The notes: a model not told the origin generated them from the sequence alone. Shown: positions 1-10,180, numbered from the stretch's first letter. The stretch: 35,504 bases of DNA from Pseudomonadota bacterium (GCA_963205005.1 CAUJHW010000181.1:1-35504), one strand, 5' to 3'. Made by a program: numbers and translations.

Positions 1-688
1 TGTAGTTGTTGTGGACGCTGCGCTGCTTGGCCTGCTTGCCCAGCGACGGGTCCGGCGCCTGGCCGGCCAGCACCTGGGCCACCACCTTGCGCTGGTTGGG
101 GATGATGATCAGGAACACGTTGGCGACCATCACCGTGCCGATGATCGCCCCCACGTGCATGAAGGCGCCCAGGTCGGCGAAAATGCGGGTCAGCCCATAG
201 CCGGCGGCGGTCAGGAGCGAGAACCAGACCGCGCTGAAAAGCTTTAGGTTCTGGCCCAGCGGCGACCGGCAGAGCGCGTCATAGACCAGCCAGCCCGCGC
301 CCAGGCTGCCCAGGCCGATGCCGATCGCCTGCCAGGACTCCAGATCGGCCTTGGACTTGTCGACCAGGTTCAGGTCGGCGCCGACATAGAAGATCAGGCT
401 CAGCAGCAGGAAGCCCGAGATCCAGGTGGTGTAGGCCTCCCATTTGAACCAGTGCAGCTCTTCCGGCATGTCCGCCGGGGCCACCATGAACTTCATCTGG
501 TGATAGAATCCGCCGGAGTGGACGCTCCACAGCTCGCCCGCCACGCCCTCGCCGCGGGGAACCGCCGGCGCCTTAAGGTGGCTGTCCAGCCACATGAAAT
601 AGAACGACGATCCGATCCAGGCGATGCCGGCGATGAAGTGCAGCCAGCGCAGCGCCAGGTTCGTCCAGGCGATCAGTTCGGCGATCAT
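1..688 (-). CDS. puuD: Urate hydroxylase PuuD, membrane domain (3' end cut by window edge)
   Basis: The reading frame stays open from an ATG at 688 to the window edge, giving the first 229 residues. PuuD is the integral-membrane urate hydroxylase that oxidises urate to 5-hydroxyisourate; family members are about 400 residues, with an N-terminal multi-helix domain and a C-terminal cytochrome c domain, which would lie outside the window. Visible family features are the N-terminal helix with LRWLHFIAGIAWIGSSFYF, the segment SVHSGGFYHQMKF, and the late KQAKQRSVHNNY motif. Several hydrophobic helices are present. The start ATG overlaps the xdhC stop (ATGA), so the two are translationally coupled as the last visible genes of the uraH-xdhABC-puuD operon. 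The identification is secure; only the truncation limits it. Confidence 0.93.
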   Translation of the reverse strand, partial: MIAELIAWTNLALRWLHFIAGIAWIGSSFYFMWLDSHLKAPAVPRGEGVAGELWSVHSGGFYHQMKFMVAPADMPEELHWFKWEAYTTWISGFLLLSLIFYVGADLNLVDKSKADLESWQAIGIGLGSLGAGWLVYDALCRSPLGQNLKLFSAVWFSLLTAAGYGLTRIFADLGAFMHVGAIIGTVMVANVFLIIIPNQRKVVAQVLAGQAPDPSLGKQAKQRSVHNNY

Positions 689-1644
689 TCCGGGGCCTCC
701 TGGACCAGCTGCAGCAGCTCCGCGGCCAGCGAGACCGCGATCACCGCCGGATCCTTGCCCTTCAGTCCGGTGACGCCCAGCGGGCAGGTCAGCCGTGCGA
801 TCGCCGCGTCGTCCAGGCCGTCGTCGCGGAACCGGCCCTCGAACCGCGCCCGCTTGGTGCGCGAGCCGATCAGCCCGACATAGCTCAGGTCGCCCCGACG
901 CAGGGCCGCCCGCGCCAGCCGGTAGTCCAGCTCGTGGCTGTGGGTGAAGATGGCGATGAAGGTGTCGGCCGGCGCCGCCTCGATGATCTCTTCAAGCTCG
1001 TCTTCCGAGAGGATCTCGGCCCGCGTGCCGCCCGCCTCGGGCCGCAGGTCCTCCCGGCTGGCCAGCCAGTCCAGGTGGAAGGGCAGGGGGGCGAAGGCCC
1101 GGGCCACGGCCTGACCCACGTGGCCGGCGCCGAAGATCGCAAGGCGGGGCAGGGTGGGGCGGATCAGTTCAGACACGCGGCGGACCTCCGGAATCGGGAC
1201 GCGGGGATTGTCGTTTTGATGGAGGCCGGCGGGCTCGACGCTCCGGTGCATTCCGCCGCCCTCGAAGGTCGCGGCCAGGGTGAAGGGCGCCCGCGCGGCC
1301 GCGGCAGGCTCCAGCCAATCCACACTGCCGGCGTCCACCTGCTCGACCAGCAGCCGCACCCGGCCGCCACAGCACTGTCCCAGCAGCGGGCCCAGCGGAT
1401 AGTCCTGGAGGGCGTGCCGCCGGGCGCCCTGTTCCAGCATCCGCCGCGCCTGTTCCAGTCCCTGCCACTCCAGCGAACCGCCGCCGATGGTGCCGGTGAA
1501 CCGGTCCGGCCACACCAGCATCCGCGCCCCGGCCTCGCGCGGCGTCGACCCCTGCGCGCCCACCACCGTGACCATGGCCAGCGCCTCGCCCCGCCGGGCC
1601 GAGGCCAGGGCGTCTGTGATCCACCTGGTCATCGAGCGGCCCAT
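685..1644 (-). CDS. xdhC: Xanthine dehydrogenase accessory protein XdhC
   Basis: This 319-residue protein matches XdhC, the cytoplasmic chaperone that binds and sulfurates the molybdenum cofactor and delivers it to xanthine dehydrogenase. The N-terminal XdhC/CoxI domain shows VTVVGAQGSTPREAGARM and TGTIGGGSLEW. The C-terminal half is a Rossmann-type domain with IFGAGHVGQAVARAF (about residues 170-184) and IGSRTKRARFEGR. It follows xdhB after a 174-bp spacer occupied by a palindromic repeat and overlaps puuD by 4 bases. The start is uncertain: ATG at 1644 and ATG at 1632 (MTRWITDAL) are both possible, and neither has a good Shine-Dalgarno sequence. Confidence 0.93.
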   Translation of the reverse strand: MGRSMTRWITDALASARRGEALAMVTVVGAQGSTPREAGARMLVWPDRFTGTIGGGSLEWQGLEQARRMLEQGARRHALQDYPLGPLLGQCCGGRVRLLVEQVDAGSVDWLEPAAAARAPFTLAATFEGGGMHRSVEPAGLHQNDNPRVPIPEVRRVSELIRPTLPRLAIFGAGHVGQAVARAFAPLPFHLDWLASREDLRPEAGGTRAEILSEDELEEIIEAAPADTFIAIFTHSHELDYRLARAALRRGDLSYVGLIGSRTKRARFEGRFRDDGLDDAAIARLTCPLGVTGLKGKDPAVIAVSLAAELLQLVQEAPE

Positions 1645-1680
1645 GCGGATGACAACTCGCGCACATCCCGCCGCCGTGTC

Positions 1681-1801
1681 GCGCCAGCGCTGCAGAATTC
1701 AACCACGGAAAACACCGAATCCACGGAAGGCCGGTGAAGCGGAACGTTGCAGCCGCCTCCTTCTGTGTCTTCCGTGGCTCCCATTGCAGCGCCTGCGGCG
1801 C
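1681..1801. repeat. Palindromic element of 9-bp TTCCGTG units, copy 1 (xdhB-xdhC spacer)
   Basis: The left arm has three 9-bp units of the type CCACGGAAR (1703-1729). The right arm has two complementary CTTCCGTG-type units ending in TCCGTGG (1771-1777). Outer ends are inverted: GCGCCAGCGCTGCA at 1682-1695 faces TGCAGCGCCTGCGGCGC at 1785-1801. A second copy lies at 11356-11498 and matches block by block. The arms could fold into a long hairpin in the xdh mRNA. In some frames the units translate as Thr-Glu-Asn/Ser-rich peptides, which are not real proteins. Confidence 0.8.
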
Positions 1802-1818
1802 AAAGAGATCCCGCCCCT

Positions 1819-4131
<2,313 letters not shown>

Positions 4132-4146
4132 GCGACGGCACCATTG

Positions 4147-4272
4147 CTCCCCCCTTGGGGGAGCTCCCGGCAAAGCCGGGTGAGGGGGCTTCACCCCCTG
4201 ACGTCCGCCACGGCGGAAGCCCCCTCCGTCTCGCCGCCGCTGGCGTCGATCCACCTCCCCCAATGGGGGAGG
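4147..4272. repeat. REPIN-like inverted pair, family A (xdhA-xdhB spacer)
   Basis: Two arms in opposite orientation each carry CTCCCCCNTTGGGGGAG (4147-4163, and its reverse at about 4254-4272) and a GAGGGGGCTTC block (4182-4192 and its reverse at about 4215-4225). Variable small hairpins such as CCCGGCAAAGCCGGG (4166-4180) lie between them. The element fills nearly the whole spacer between xdhA and xdhB. As RNA it would fold strongly between two subunit cistrons. Confidence 0.8.
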
Positions 4273-4290
4273 CACTGAGGTCCAGCGGCC

Positions 4291-5727
4291 TCATGCCTCC
4301 ACCGCCTGTGCGTCCAGCACCCGCGGCGCCTCTCCTGCGCTCTCCAGGAAGGCCCGCAGGACCATCCCCTTCGCCGCCGCCAGCCGGTAGGCGGCCGAGG
4401 CGCGCATGTCGCTGATCGGGGCGAAGTCGTCGTCCAGCCTCGCCGCCGCAGCCTCCACCATCTCCCGCGTCCAGGGCCGGCCGGTCAGGGCCGCCTCGCA
4501 GGCCGTCGCCCGCTTCGGCGTCGCGGCCATGCCGCCGAACGCGATCCGCGCGTCAGTCACCCGCCCGTCCGCCACCCCGACCGAAAGACCCAGGCAGACC
4601 GCTGAAATATCCTGCTCGAAGCGCTTGGAAAGCTTGGAGATCCTGAACACGCGCCCGGCTTCGGGCCGGCGCACGATCACCGCCTCGACGAACTCGCCCG
4701 GCGTCCGGTCCTGCTTTCCGTAGGCCAGGAAATAGGCCTCCAGCGGCAGTTCCCGCCGCGCCGCGCCCCTGCGCAGCACCAGCGTCGCTCCCGACGCGAT
4801 CAGCGCCGGCGGCATGTCGCCGATGGGCGAGCCGTTGGCGATGTTGCCGCAGACGGTGCCCATGTTGCGCACCTGCGGCCCGCCCAGCCGCCGCAACAGC
4901 CCGTCGAATTCCGGGTGCAGCCCCGCCAGCGCCGCCCGCGCATCGGCATAGCGCACACCCGCCCCGATCCGGATCGCATCGCCCAGGTCGTCGATCCGCC
5001 GCAGATCGGTGGCCTCGTTCAGGGACACCACGGTGTCCAGCACCCGATGCTGCTTGGTCACCCACAGGCCCACGTCGGTGCCGCCGGCCAGCACGGTCGC
5101 CTCCGGGTTTGCCTCCAGCACGGCGGCCAGTTCGTCGGCCGTGCGGGGGGCCAGGAACCGCCGGCCCCTGTGCCCCGTCTCCAGCATCTCCACCGGCTGG
5201 ATCGCCACCAGCGCCTCGGCCAGTCCCGGGACCTCCGCCGCGGCGCCCATCGCCGCACCCGCCGCCAGGATCGGGCCATAGCCGGTGCAGCGGCACAGGT
5301 TGCCCGCCAGCGCTTCGGACAGGCTCCCGGCGTCGCTCGCCCCGCCCGCCTGCCGGTGAGCGTAGAGGCTCATCACGAACCCGGGCGTACAGAAACCGCA
5401 CTGCGAGCCGTGGTGGTCCACCATCGCCTGCTGCACCGGATGCAGCGCGCCCTCGCGACCCAGGCTCTCCACCGTGAACAGCGCCCGGCCGTCCAGCATC
5501 GGGGCGAACAGGATGCAGGCGTTGACCGCCCGAAACTGCACCTGTCCGTCCGCCAGCTCGCCCAGCGCCACGGTGCAGGCGCCGCAGTCGCCCTCGGCGC
5601 AGCCCTCCTTGGTTCCGGTCCGGCGCAGGTCGTAGCGCAGCAGGTTCAGCACCGTCAGCGTCGGGTCTGTATCGGCGGGAAGCTCGCGCACTGCCCCGTC
5701 CAGCAGGAAGCGGATCGGCCGCCCCAC
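4291..5727 (-). CDS. xdhA: Xanthine dehydrogenase small subunit (2Fe-2S and FAD domains)
   Basis: This 478-residue subunit carries the electron-transfer centres of xanthine dehydrogenase. The N-terminal plant-ferredoxin-like cluster site is CAEGDCGACTV (C43, C48, C51), completed by C71. The second 2Fe-2S domain has CGFCTPG (C110, C113) and CRCTGYG (C145, C147). The FAD-binding domain follows with LAGGTDVGLWVTKQ and NIANGSPIGDMPP, then the CO-dehydrogenase flavoprotein C-terminal domain. The start is a GTG one base after the uraH stop, so it is tightly coupled to uraH. All iron-sulfur cysteines are present, so the subunit looks functional. Confidence 0.95.
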   Translation of the reverse strand: MGRPIRFLLDGAVRELPADTDPTLTVLNLLRYDLRRTGTKEGCAEGDCGACTVALGELADGQVQFRAVNACILFAPMLDGRALFTVESLGREGALHPVQQAMVDHHGSQCGFCTPGFVMSLYAHRQAGGASDAGSLSEALAGNLCRCTGYGPILAAGAAMGAAAEVPGLAEALVAIQPVEMLETGHRGRRFLAPRTADELAAVLEANPEATVLAGGTDVGLWVTKQHRVLDTVVSLNEATDLRRIDDLGDAIRIGAGVRYADARAALAGLHPEFDGLLRRLGGPQVRNMGTVCGNIANGSPIGDMPPALIASGATLVLRRGAARRELPLEAYFLAYGKQDRTPGEFVEAVIVRRPEAGRVFRISKLSKRFEQDISAVCLGLSVGVADGRVTDARIAFGGMAATPKRATACEAALTGRPWTREMVEAAAARLDDDFAPISDMRASAAYRLAAAKGMVLRAFLESAGEAPRVLDAQAVEA

Positions 5728-5728
5728 C

Positions 5729-6070
5729 TCAGCTGCCCCGGTAGGTCGAGTAGGCGTAGGGACTGACCAGCAGGGGAACGTGATAGTGCGCGTCGGCGTC
5801 GGCCAGGCCGAACTCCAGCGCCACCGTCTCCAGGAAGGCTGGCCTCGGCAGCGCCACGCCCAGGTCGCGGAAGTATTCGCCGACCTCGAACTCCAGCCGG
5901 TAGGCGCCGGGCGTCATCGCGCCCGCGGACAGCAGCGGCTGGTCCAGCCGACCGTCCAGGTTGGTGATCGCCTCCACCAGGATCACGCCGTCCCGCTTCA
6001 GCCTGATACCCAGTCCGGACGCCGGCTGGCCGTGCATCGTGTCGAGGACGTGGGTGGTGAGGCCGGTCAT
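5729..6070 (-). CDS. uraH: 5-hydroxyisourate hydrolase (transthyretin-like)
   Basis: UraH hydrolyses 5-hydroxyisourate to OHCU, the step after urate hydroxylase. From ATG 6070 it is 113 residues, the usual size for the periplasm-independent form. It has the N-terminal LTTHVLDTMHGQPA motif, the central GRLDQPLL segment, and ends in the diagnostic C-terminal tetrapeptide YRGS. The frame extends upstream to 6181, but the extra 37 residues lack similarity and the ATG at 6070 has a GGA 8 bases upstream. It is the first gene of the leftward purine operon and diverges from puuE. Confidence 0.95.
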   Translation of the reverse strand: MTGLTTHVLDTMHGQPASGLGIRLKRDGVILVEAITNLDGRLDQPLLSAGAMTPGAYRLEFEVGEYFRDLGVALPRPAFLETVALEFGLADADAHYHVPLLVSPYAYSTYRGS

Positions 6071-6179
6071 GTCGCTTCCGTGATCCAGCTGTTCAGAATC
6101 CGCCCAAGGTCCTTGAATTGCAACCTCGACCGGGGCTTGCGACGGTGCGTCCCCGGCCCAGCCTGCTAAGCGGTCAACC
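6071..6179. promoter_or_regulatory. Divergent control region between uraH and puuE
   Basis: These 109 bases separate the start codons of the two divergent purine operons and must hold both promoters. An imperfect palindrome TTGAATTGCAA sits at 6113-6123 (TTG-N5-CAA), close to the middle. TTG-N5-CAA is compatible with the dimeric sites of MarR-type and some other repressors, but no regulator gene is adjacent. No convincing -10/-35 pair could be assigned by eye. Confidence 0.45.
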
Positions 6180-7088
6180 ATGCCTAACGCCTACTCGCGA
6201 GACCTGATCGGCTACGGCCCCAATCCGCCGCACGCGGACTGGCCGGGCGGCGCGCGCATCGCCGTCCAGCTGGTGCTCAACTACGAGGAAGGCGGCGAGA
6301 GTTCGGTCCTGCACGGCGACGCGGGCGCCGAGACCTTCCTCTCCGACATGATCAATCCGGCCCCGGTCATCGGCGCCCGGCACATGAGCATGGAGCAGAT
6401 CTACGAATACGGCAGTCGGGCCGGCGTCTGGCGGCTGCTGCGGCTGTTCGAGCGCTACGATGTGCCCGCGACCATCTTCGGCGTCGCCATGGCCCTGGAG
6501 CGCAATCCCGCCGTGGTCGAGGCCTTCCTGCAGGCCGGCCACGAGATCGCCTCGCACGGCTGGCGCTGGATCAACTACCAGGACATTCCCGAGGACGTGG
6601 AGCGCGAGCACATGGCCCGCGCCATCGAGATCCACACCCGGCTCACCGGCGAGCGGCCGCTGGGATGGTACACCGGCCGCACCAGCCCCAACTCCCGGCG
6701 CATCGCGGCGGAGGAGGGCGGCTTCCTCTACGACGCCGACGACTACTCCGACGACCTGCCGTTCTGGACCACGCCGGCGGGAAAGCCGCACCTGATCGTG
6801 CCCTACACCCTGGAGGCCAACGACATGCGCTTCTCCGGGACCGGGCTGAACACCGGCGAGCAGTTCTTCTCCTACCTGAAGGACGCCTTCGACGTGCTCT
6901 ACGCCGAGGGCGCCGAGCGGCCGAAGATGATGTCGGTGGGCCTGCACTGCCGCATCGCCGGGCGCCCCGGCAAGATGGCCGGCCTGGAGCGGTTCCTGCG
7001 CTATGCCCGCGAGCATCAGGGCGTCTGGTTCGCCCGCCGCATCGACATCGCCCGCCACTGGCGCGCGCGCCATCCGCATGCAGGATGA
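6180..7088 (+). CDS. puuE: Allantoinase PuuE (metal-independent, polysaccharide-deacetylase fold)
   Basis: PuuE opens allantoin to allantoate. The 302-residue protein belongs to the NodB/polysaccharide-deacetylase fold rather than the amidohydrolase-type allantoinase (AllB). Features include the start PNAYSRDLIGYGPNPPHADW, NYEEGGESSVLHGD, GHEIASHGWRWINYQ, LGWYTGRTSPNSRR, and YDADDYSDDLPFW. The last two are typical of the puuE subgroup. It begins the rightward purine operon, and the next gene starts just beyond its stop. Its presence next to uraH, uraD and alc makes the assignment strong. Confidence 0.94.
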   Translation: MPNAYSRDLIGYGPNPPHADWPGGARIAVQLVLNYEEGGESSVLHGDAGAETFLSDMINPAPVIGARHMSMEQIYEYGSRAGVWRLLRLFERYDVPATIFGVAMALERNPAVVEAFLQAGHEIASHGWRWINYQDIPEDVEREHMARAIEIHTRLTGERPLGWYTGRTSPNSRRIAAEEGGFLYDADDYSDDLPFWTTPAGKPHLIVPYTLEANDMRFSGTGLNTGEQFFSYLKDAFDVLYAEGAERPKMMSVGLHCRIAGRPGKMAGLERFLRYAREHQGVWFARRIDIARHWRARHPHAG

Positions 7089-7092
7089 GCCG

Positions 7093-7887
7093 ATGACCTT
7101 CCGCACCTCCTACGTCGCCTTTCCCACCCGCGCCGATCCGCCGCTCACCGTCGCCGGACGCCTGCAGGTTCCCCTGATCGAGCCCGGCGAGACGCCGGTC
7201 CCGGCGCCGGCCGTGGTCATCTGCCACGGCTCCGACGGGGTCGACGGCCGCGGCGCCCTGCACGCCGGGGCCCTTAACCGCGCCGGCTTCGTCACCCTGG
7301 AGCTCGACATGTGGGCCGCCCGCGGGACCGTGCGCGGCGCGGTCGGACGCCCGTCCTCGGTGCCCCAGACCCTGCCCGACGCCTTCGCCGCCCTGTCATT
7401 CCTGGCGATGCAGCCCGAGGTCGATCCCGCCCGGATCGCGGTGATGGGCTTCTCCTGGGGCGGGGTGGTCAGCCTGCTCAGCGCCACCCGCCGCTACGCG
7501 CAGGATCTGGCCGAACCCGGGACAGCCTTCGTCGCCCACGCCGCCTTCTACCCGGCCCTGTGGAGCTACAACCGCGCCCCCGGCCACGAGTTCGCCGACC
7601 TGGTCGCCCCGGTGCTGATCCAGGCCGGCGGCGCCGACGCCTATGACGACCCGCAGGTCTGCGACGGCTTCCTCGACTCCCTGGCCCCCGCCGACCGGGC
7701 GAAGGTGTCCCTGGTGGTCCACGAAGGCGCGACCCACGCCTTCGACCGCGATCTGCCGTCCAAGGTCATCCACGACCCCTACGCCCACAAGGGCAAGGGC
7801 GGCCCCGTCCTCTTCGAATTCAGCCCCACCGTCACTGCCGCAGCCCAGGCCAGGCTCGTCGCCTTCTTCTCCGAGGCCTTCCGGTGA
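7093..7887 (+). CDS. Dienelactone-hydrolase-family alpha/beta hydrolase in the purine operon
   Basis: This 264-residue alpha/beta hydrolase has a serine nucleophile in GFSWGG (S121), an acid in GADAYDD (D182) and a histidine in GATHAFDRD (H215), in the order and spacing of the dienelactone hydrolase family. VVICHGSDGVDGR (41-53) would be the oxyanion region. The start is placed at ATG 7093, which has AGGA 8 bases upstream and lies just after the puuE stop. ATG 7078 and an upstream frame start also exist. The stop overlaps uraD by 4 bases (GTGA). The substrate is unknown. Its place between allantoinase and OHCU decarboxylase suggests a role in ureide metabolism, such as the ureidoglycolate step that no other gene here supplies, but this is inference. 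Confidence 0.8.
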   Translation: MTFRTSYVAFPTRADPPLTVAGRLQVPLIEPGETPVPAPAVVICHGSDGVDGRGALHAGALNRAGFVTLELDMWAARGTVRGAVGRPSSVPQTLPDAFAALSFLAMQPEVDPARIAVMGFSWGGVVSLLSATRRYAQDLAEPGTAFVAHAAFYPALWSYNRAPGHEFADLVAPVLIQAGGADAYDDPQVCDGFLDSLAPADRAKVSLVVHEGATHAFDRDLPSKVIHDPYAHKGKGGPVLFEFSPTVTAAAQARLVAFFSEAFR

Positions 7888-8345
7888 CCAAAGCCGAGTT
7901 CCTCGCCCGCTTCGGCCCGGTATATGAGGCCTCGCCCTGGGTGGCCGAGGGTGTCTGGCCCGATCCGCCCCGGAACCGCGACGCGCTCGCCGCCGCCATG
8001 GCCGCCGTGGTCGACGCCGCCCCGCGCGAGGCCAAGCTGGCCCTCATCCGCGCCCACCCCGAGCTCGCCAGCCGCGCCCGCATGGCCGACGCCTCGGTGA
8101 TGGAACAGTCCGGCGCCGGCCTCGACCAGTGCTCGCCAGACGAGTTCGCCGCGTTCCAGCGCCTCAACGCCGCCTACAACACCCGCTTCGGCTTCCCCTT
8201 CATCGTCGCCGTGAAGGGGCTGACCCGCGCCGACATCCTGGCCGCCTTCGAGAGTCGGCTGACCAATGATGCCGAGGCCGAGTTCCAGACCGCTATCGCC
8301 CAGATCCACCGGATCGCCGCCTTCCGCCTCGCCGACCTGCTCTAG
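7884..8345 (+). CDS. uraD: OHCU decarboxylase
   Basis: UraD converts 2-oxo-4-hydroxy-4-carboxy-5-ureidoimidazoline stereospecifically to S-allantoin. The 153-residue protein has the family motifs: ALIRAHPELA with the active-site histidine, SVMEQSGAGLD with the conserved Glu-Gln, and NTRFGFPFIVAVKG. Translation starts at a GTG that overlaps the stop of the preceding hydrolase, so the genes are coupled. It is a stand-alone enzyme, not fused to UraH or PuuE as in some bacteria. Confidence 0.95.
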   Translation: MTKAEFLARFGPVYEASPWVAEGVWPDPPRNRDALAAAMAAVVDAAPREAKLALIRAHPELASRARMADASVMEQSGAGLDQCSPDEFAAFQRLNAAYNTRFGFPFIVAVKGLTRADILAAFESRLTNDAEAEFQTAIAQIHRIAAFRLADLL

Positions 8346-8358
8346 AGGATCTGTTCCC

Positions 8359-9342
8359 GTGTTCGATGCCCTGCGCCGCCAGTATGTGGACCTTGCCCAG
8401 CCCCGCCTGGGTTCGGAGGTGGTGTTCGCCACCGACGACTTCTTCGCCGAGAAATCCCGGCTGATCGACCCGACCCCGCCGGTGTTCATTCCCGGCAAGT
8501 ACGACGACAACGGCAAGTGGATGGATGGCTGGGAAAGCCGCCGCAAGCGCATCCCCGGCCATGACTGGTGCGTGATCCGTCTGGGCGTCGCCGGCATCGT
8601 CTCGGGCTTCGAGATCGACACCAGCCACTTCACCGGCAACTTCCCGCCCGGCGCCGAGATCGAGGTGTGCCGGTCGGACGAGATCAATCCGGAAACGGGC
8701 TGGCTGAAGGTGACCCCGCGCCTCGACCTGAAGGGCGACGACCGCGTCTTCGTGCCCGTCGAGCACCCGACGCCGATCACCCACGTGCGTCTGCACATCT
8801 ATCCGGACGGCGGCGTCGCCCGCCTGCGGGTCTGGGGCCGGGTCGATCCCGACTGGACCAAGGTCGGCGCCGACGAGACGATCGACCTGCTGGCCATGGC
8901 GCGGGGCGGCCGCGGGATCATCGCCAACGACGAGCACTACGGCGCGGTCGGCAACCTCACCGCGCCCGGCCGCGGGGTGAACATGGGCGACGGCTGGGAA
9001 ACCCGCCGCCGCCGCGAGCCCGGCCACGACTGGGCCGTGCTGGCGCTGGGGACGTTCGGCAAGGTCGACGAGGTCATCGTCGACACGGCCCACTTCAAGG
9101 GCAACTACCCGGACCGCTGCTCGATCCAGGGGTCGGCCCGCGCCCACGGCACGCCCGAGGAGATCGCCGCCCAGGCCGAGACCTGGCCGGTCCTGCTTCC
9201 CGAGGTGAAGCTGAAGCCCGACCACGTGCATCACTTCGCCGGGGACCTGCTCGACATCGGCCCGATCCGCTTCGTCCGCCTCAATATCTACCCCGACGGC
9301 GGCGTCAGCCGCCTGCGCCTGATGGGCAAGGTGGTGCGGTAG
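8359..9342 (+). CDS. alc: Allantoicase
   Basis: Allantoicase hydrolyses allantoate to ureidoglycolate and urea. From the GTG at 8359 (GAGGA about 9 bases upstream) it is 327 residues, typical for the family. Two homologous jelly-roll-like repeats are visible: the first has DGWESRRKRIPGHDW and LHIYPDGGVARLRVWG, the second DGWETRRRREPGHDW and LNIYPDGGVSRLRLMG. The frame extends upstream into uraD (to 8266), but that part is out-of-frame uraD sequence. It is the last gene of the rightward purine operon. The urea it makes is a substrate for the urease encoded next door. Confidence 0.94.
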   Translation: MFDALRRQYVDLAQPRLGSEVVFATDDFFAEKSRLIDPTPPVFIPGKYDDNGKWMDGWESRRKRIPGHDWCVIRLGVAGIVSGFEIDTSHFTGNFPPGAEIEVCRSDEINPETGWLKVTPRLDLKGDDRVFVPVEHPTPITHVRLHIYPDGGVARLRVWGRVDPDWTKVGADETIDLLAMARGGRGIIANDEHYGAVGNLTAPGRGVNMGDGWETRRRREPGHDWAVLALGTFGKVDEVIVDTAHFKGNYPDRCSIQGSARAHGTPEEIAAQAETWPVLLPEVKLKPDHVHHFAGDLLDIGPIRFVRLNIYPDGGVSRLRLMGKVVR

Positions 9343-9372
9343 CTTTCCTTTCCCGCAAGCGGGAGGGGAAAG
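9343..9372. repeat. Hairpin after alc
   Basis: CTTTCC (9343-9348) pairs with GGAAAG (9367-9372), and CCCGC pairs with GCGGG inside it, immediately after the alc stop. No U-tract follows, so it is a weak terminator candidate or a fragment of a repeat arm rather than a clear intrinsic terminator. Confidence 0.45.
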
Positions 9373-9393
9373 CCCGGGGCTCTGCTTGTTGCC

Positions 9394-9532
9394 GCTCATC
9401 CCGGCGAATGCCGGGATCCAGATCATAGGGCTGGAAGGCTGATCGGAGAGGCTCAGCGCTCGTAGAACCCGTTTCCCACGCCATTCCATCTGGGTCCCGG
9501 CATTCGCCGGGATGAGCGGAAGGTGTTGAAAT
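9394..9532. repeat. REPIN-like inverted pair, family B, copy 1
   Basis: The left arm (9394-9423) begins GCTCATCCCGGCGAATGC. The right arm (9488-9517) is its reverse complement with one or two differences, followed by a GGAAGGTGTTGAAAT tail to 9532. About 64 bases lie between the arms. A second copy is at 24348-24484. It separates the convergent alc and ureG genes. Confidence 0.85.
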
Positions 9533-9553
9533 CACGCGTCGTTAGGCCAGAGC

Positions 9554-10180
9554 CTACGCCGCCAGCCGCACCGGCAGCCCGCCCGCCCGGGCGATGAAGT
9601 CGATCACCGCGTCCACGCCCTCCAGCCGGGTCAGGTCGGAGAACACGAACGGCCGCTCGCCCCGCTGGACGCGCGCGTCGCGGTCCATCACCGCCAGATC
9701 GGCGCCCACGTGTGGCGCCAGGTCGGTCTTGTTGATGATCAGCAGGTCCGACCGCGTGATCGCCGGCCCGCCCTTGCGGGGGATCTTCTCGCCCTGGCAC
9801 ACGCTGACCACATAGAGGCTCAGGTCGGCCAGATCGGGCGAGAAGGTGGCCGCCAGGTTGTCGCCGCCGCTTTCGATGAAGATCACGTCCAGGTCGGGAA
9901 AGCGCGCGTTCAGGTCGGCGATGGCCGCCAGGTTCAGCGAGGCGTCCTCGCGGATCGCCGTGTGCGGGCAACCGCCGGTCTCCACCCCCACGATCCGGTC
10001 CGCCGGCAGCGCCTGCAGCCTGTTCAGGATCAGGGCGTCCTCCTGGGTGTAGATGTCGTTGGTCACCACGGCGATCGACCAGCGGTGGCGCATCGCCTTG
10101 CACAGCTTCTCCACCAGGGTGGTCTTGCCGGAGCCCACCGGGCCGCCGATGCCGATGCGCAGGGGTCCGTTGCGGCTCAT
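9554..10180 (-). CDS. ureG: Urease accessory GTPase UreG
   Basis: UreG is the SIMIBI-class GTPase that drives nickel insertion into urease. The 208-residue protein has the P-loop GPVGSGKT near the N-terminus, the nickel-binding/regulatory GCPHTAIR motif, [18 protein letters not shown], and the guanine-specificity NKTDLA. The frame runs upstream to 10588, but the family begins at [14 protein letters not shown] (ATG 10180), which overlaps the ureF stop in an ATGA. It is the last gene of the urease operon. Confidence 0.96.
   Translation of the reverse strand: MSRNGPLRIGIGGPVGSGKTTLVEKLCKAMRHRWSIAVVTNDIYTQEDALILNRLQALPADRIVGVETGGCPHTAIREDASLNLAAIADLNARFPDLDVIFIESGGDNLAATFSPDLADLSLYVVSVCQGEKIPRKGGPAITRSDLLIINKTDLAPHVGADLAVMDRDARVQRGERPFVFSDLTRLEGVDAVIDFIARAGGLPVRLAA

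Noticed and set aside
9343..9553. tRNA or small RNA gene between alc and ureG
   Set aside because: The structure is explained by a hairpin and a dispersed inverted repeat pair; no cloverleaf or CCA-end pattern.
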